Below, piece after piece: positions 38,930 to 39,716 of a DNA stretch of 39,716 bases. Position 1 is the stretch's first letter, and each line of letters opens with the position of its first letter. The position numbers were made by a program, and so were the translations under genes. The notes under the pieces are model-generated. The model saw only the letters and a program-made list of their open reading frames with translations. It did no database searches and was not told the origin of the DNA. Origin of the DNA: an archaeon (lineage in GTDB: Archaea > Nanobdellota > Nanobdellia > SCGC-AAA011-G17 > GW2011-AR20); assembly GCA_002688355.1 (NCBI GenBank), contig NZCT01000024.1:1-39716 (forward strand), written 5' to 3'.

Positions 38930-39514
38930 TTAAATTTTCCCAACCAAATCTAATCCTGGTTTTAAAGTATCTTTACCAGGTTCCCAACTTGCAGGGCAAA
39001 CTTGACCTTCATTCTCAGAAACAAATTTAGCAGCTTTAACTTTTCTTAATAATTCTTTAGCATTTCTACCAATATCATTATTATTCATCTCAAAAGATTT
39101 TAACTCTCCCTTATCATTAAAAATAAAACTTCCTCTTAAAGATAGCCCTTCTTCTTCAATATAAGTTCCTAATTCTTTACATAATTTTCCAGTAGGATCT
39201 GCTAACATTGGGAATTTAATTTTCTTAATAGCTTCAGATTTATCATGCCAAGCTTTATGTGTAAAAACAGTATCAGTACTTACACTCATTACTTCAGCAT
39301 CTAATTCTCTAAATTCATTATACAAATCAGCTAACTCCTCTAATTCAGTAGGGCAAACAAATGTAAAATCAGCAGGGTAAAAAACTAAAACTAACCATTT
39401 ATTATTTTCATGTAATTTAATTTTTTTAATTTCTTGCTCATGAAAAGCTTCTAACTCTAATTCCGGAATTTTCTGATCTATTTTTATCATTTTATTTTTT
39501 AAAAATCTAAACAC
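38930..39514 (-). CDS. peroxiredoxin (AhpC/Prx family)
   Basis: FYPADFTFVCPTELEELADLY; C-terminal VCPASWEPG. Confidence 0.95.
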   Translation of the reverse strand: MFRFLKNKMIKIDQKIPELELEAFHEQEIKKIKLHENNKWLVLVFYPADFTFVCPTELEELADLYNEFRELDAEVMSVSTDTVFTHKAWHDKSEAIKKIKFPMLADPTGKLCKELGTYIEEEGLSLRGSFIFNDKGELKSFEMNNNDIGRNAKELLRKVKAAKFVSENEGQVCPASWEPGKDTLKPGLDLVGKI

Positions 39515-39529
39515 ATTTAAAGCTTATCA

Positions 39530-39715
39530 TTAAAATCCTGAAAGATTTTTTTCATTTGAAGAAGCATTTACTAGTTTATCCTTTTCACCATACAAAATAT
39601 CAATTCTTGCCCATGATCTTGTTTTTCTAAATCTTCTACTATCTTCTAAATTTCTATTATATAACACATCAGTAACTGCATTACTGACTAATTCTTTTGG
39701 TATCCATAAATGTTT
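39530..39715 (-). CDS. C-terminal part of an unidentified protein (runs off window)
   Basis: ...KHLWIPKELVSNAVTDVLYNRNLEDSRRFRKTRSWARIDILYGEKDKLVNASSNEKNLSGF*. Confidence 0.5.
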   Translation of the reverse strand, partial: KHLWIPKELVSNAVTDVLYNRNLEDSRRFRKTRSWARIDILYGEKDKLVNASSNEKNLSGF

Positions 39716-39716
39716 A

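Overview
AT-rich archaeal window, most consistent with a DPANN-type genome. The basis is a split RNA polymerase (rpoH-rpoB2-rpoB1-rpoA1-rpoA2), L30e-NusA-S12-S7, RtcA, and archaeal tRNA introns with bulge-helix-bulge (BHB) motifs. The left part (about 1-23.9 kb) is mainly housekeeping genes with five tRNA genes. The right part (about 23.9-39.7 kb) is accessory: a nucleotidyltransferase/HEPN cassette, several toxin-antitoxin-like modules, PIN, HNH and NUMOD3/Vsr-like endonucleases, radC fragments and a repeated promoter-like segment. The most striking result comes from hand-folding the tRNAs. The five tRNA genes appear to carry 11 introns: initiator tRNA-Met(CAU) five (including D-loop and T-loop introns), tRNA-Ile(UAU) three, tRNA-Lys(UUU) two, tRNA-Leu(CAA) one, tRNA-Glu none. 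The splice sites each fit a BHB or relaxed BHB and give well-paired mature tRNAs. Other points of interest: a perfect 20-bp palindrome abutting a RelE-like toxin operon, 18-bp direct repeats at the start of the MNT-HEPN cassette, two mutually exclusive hairpins in a leader, and an apparent strand-composition switch at a truncated integrase. All family calls are by eye; no database search was run.
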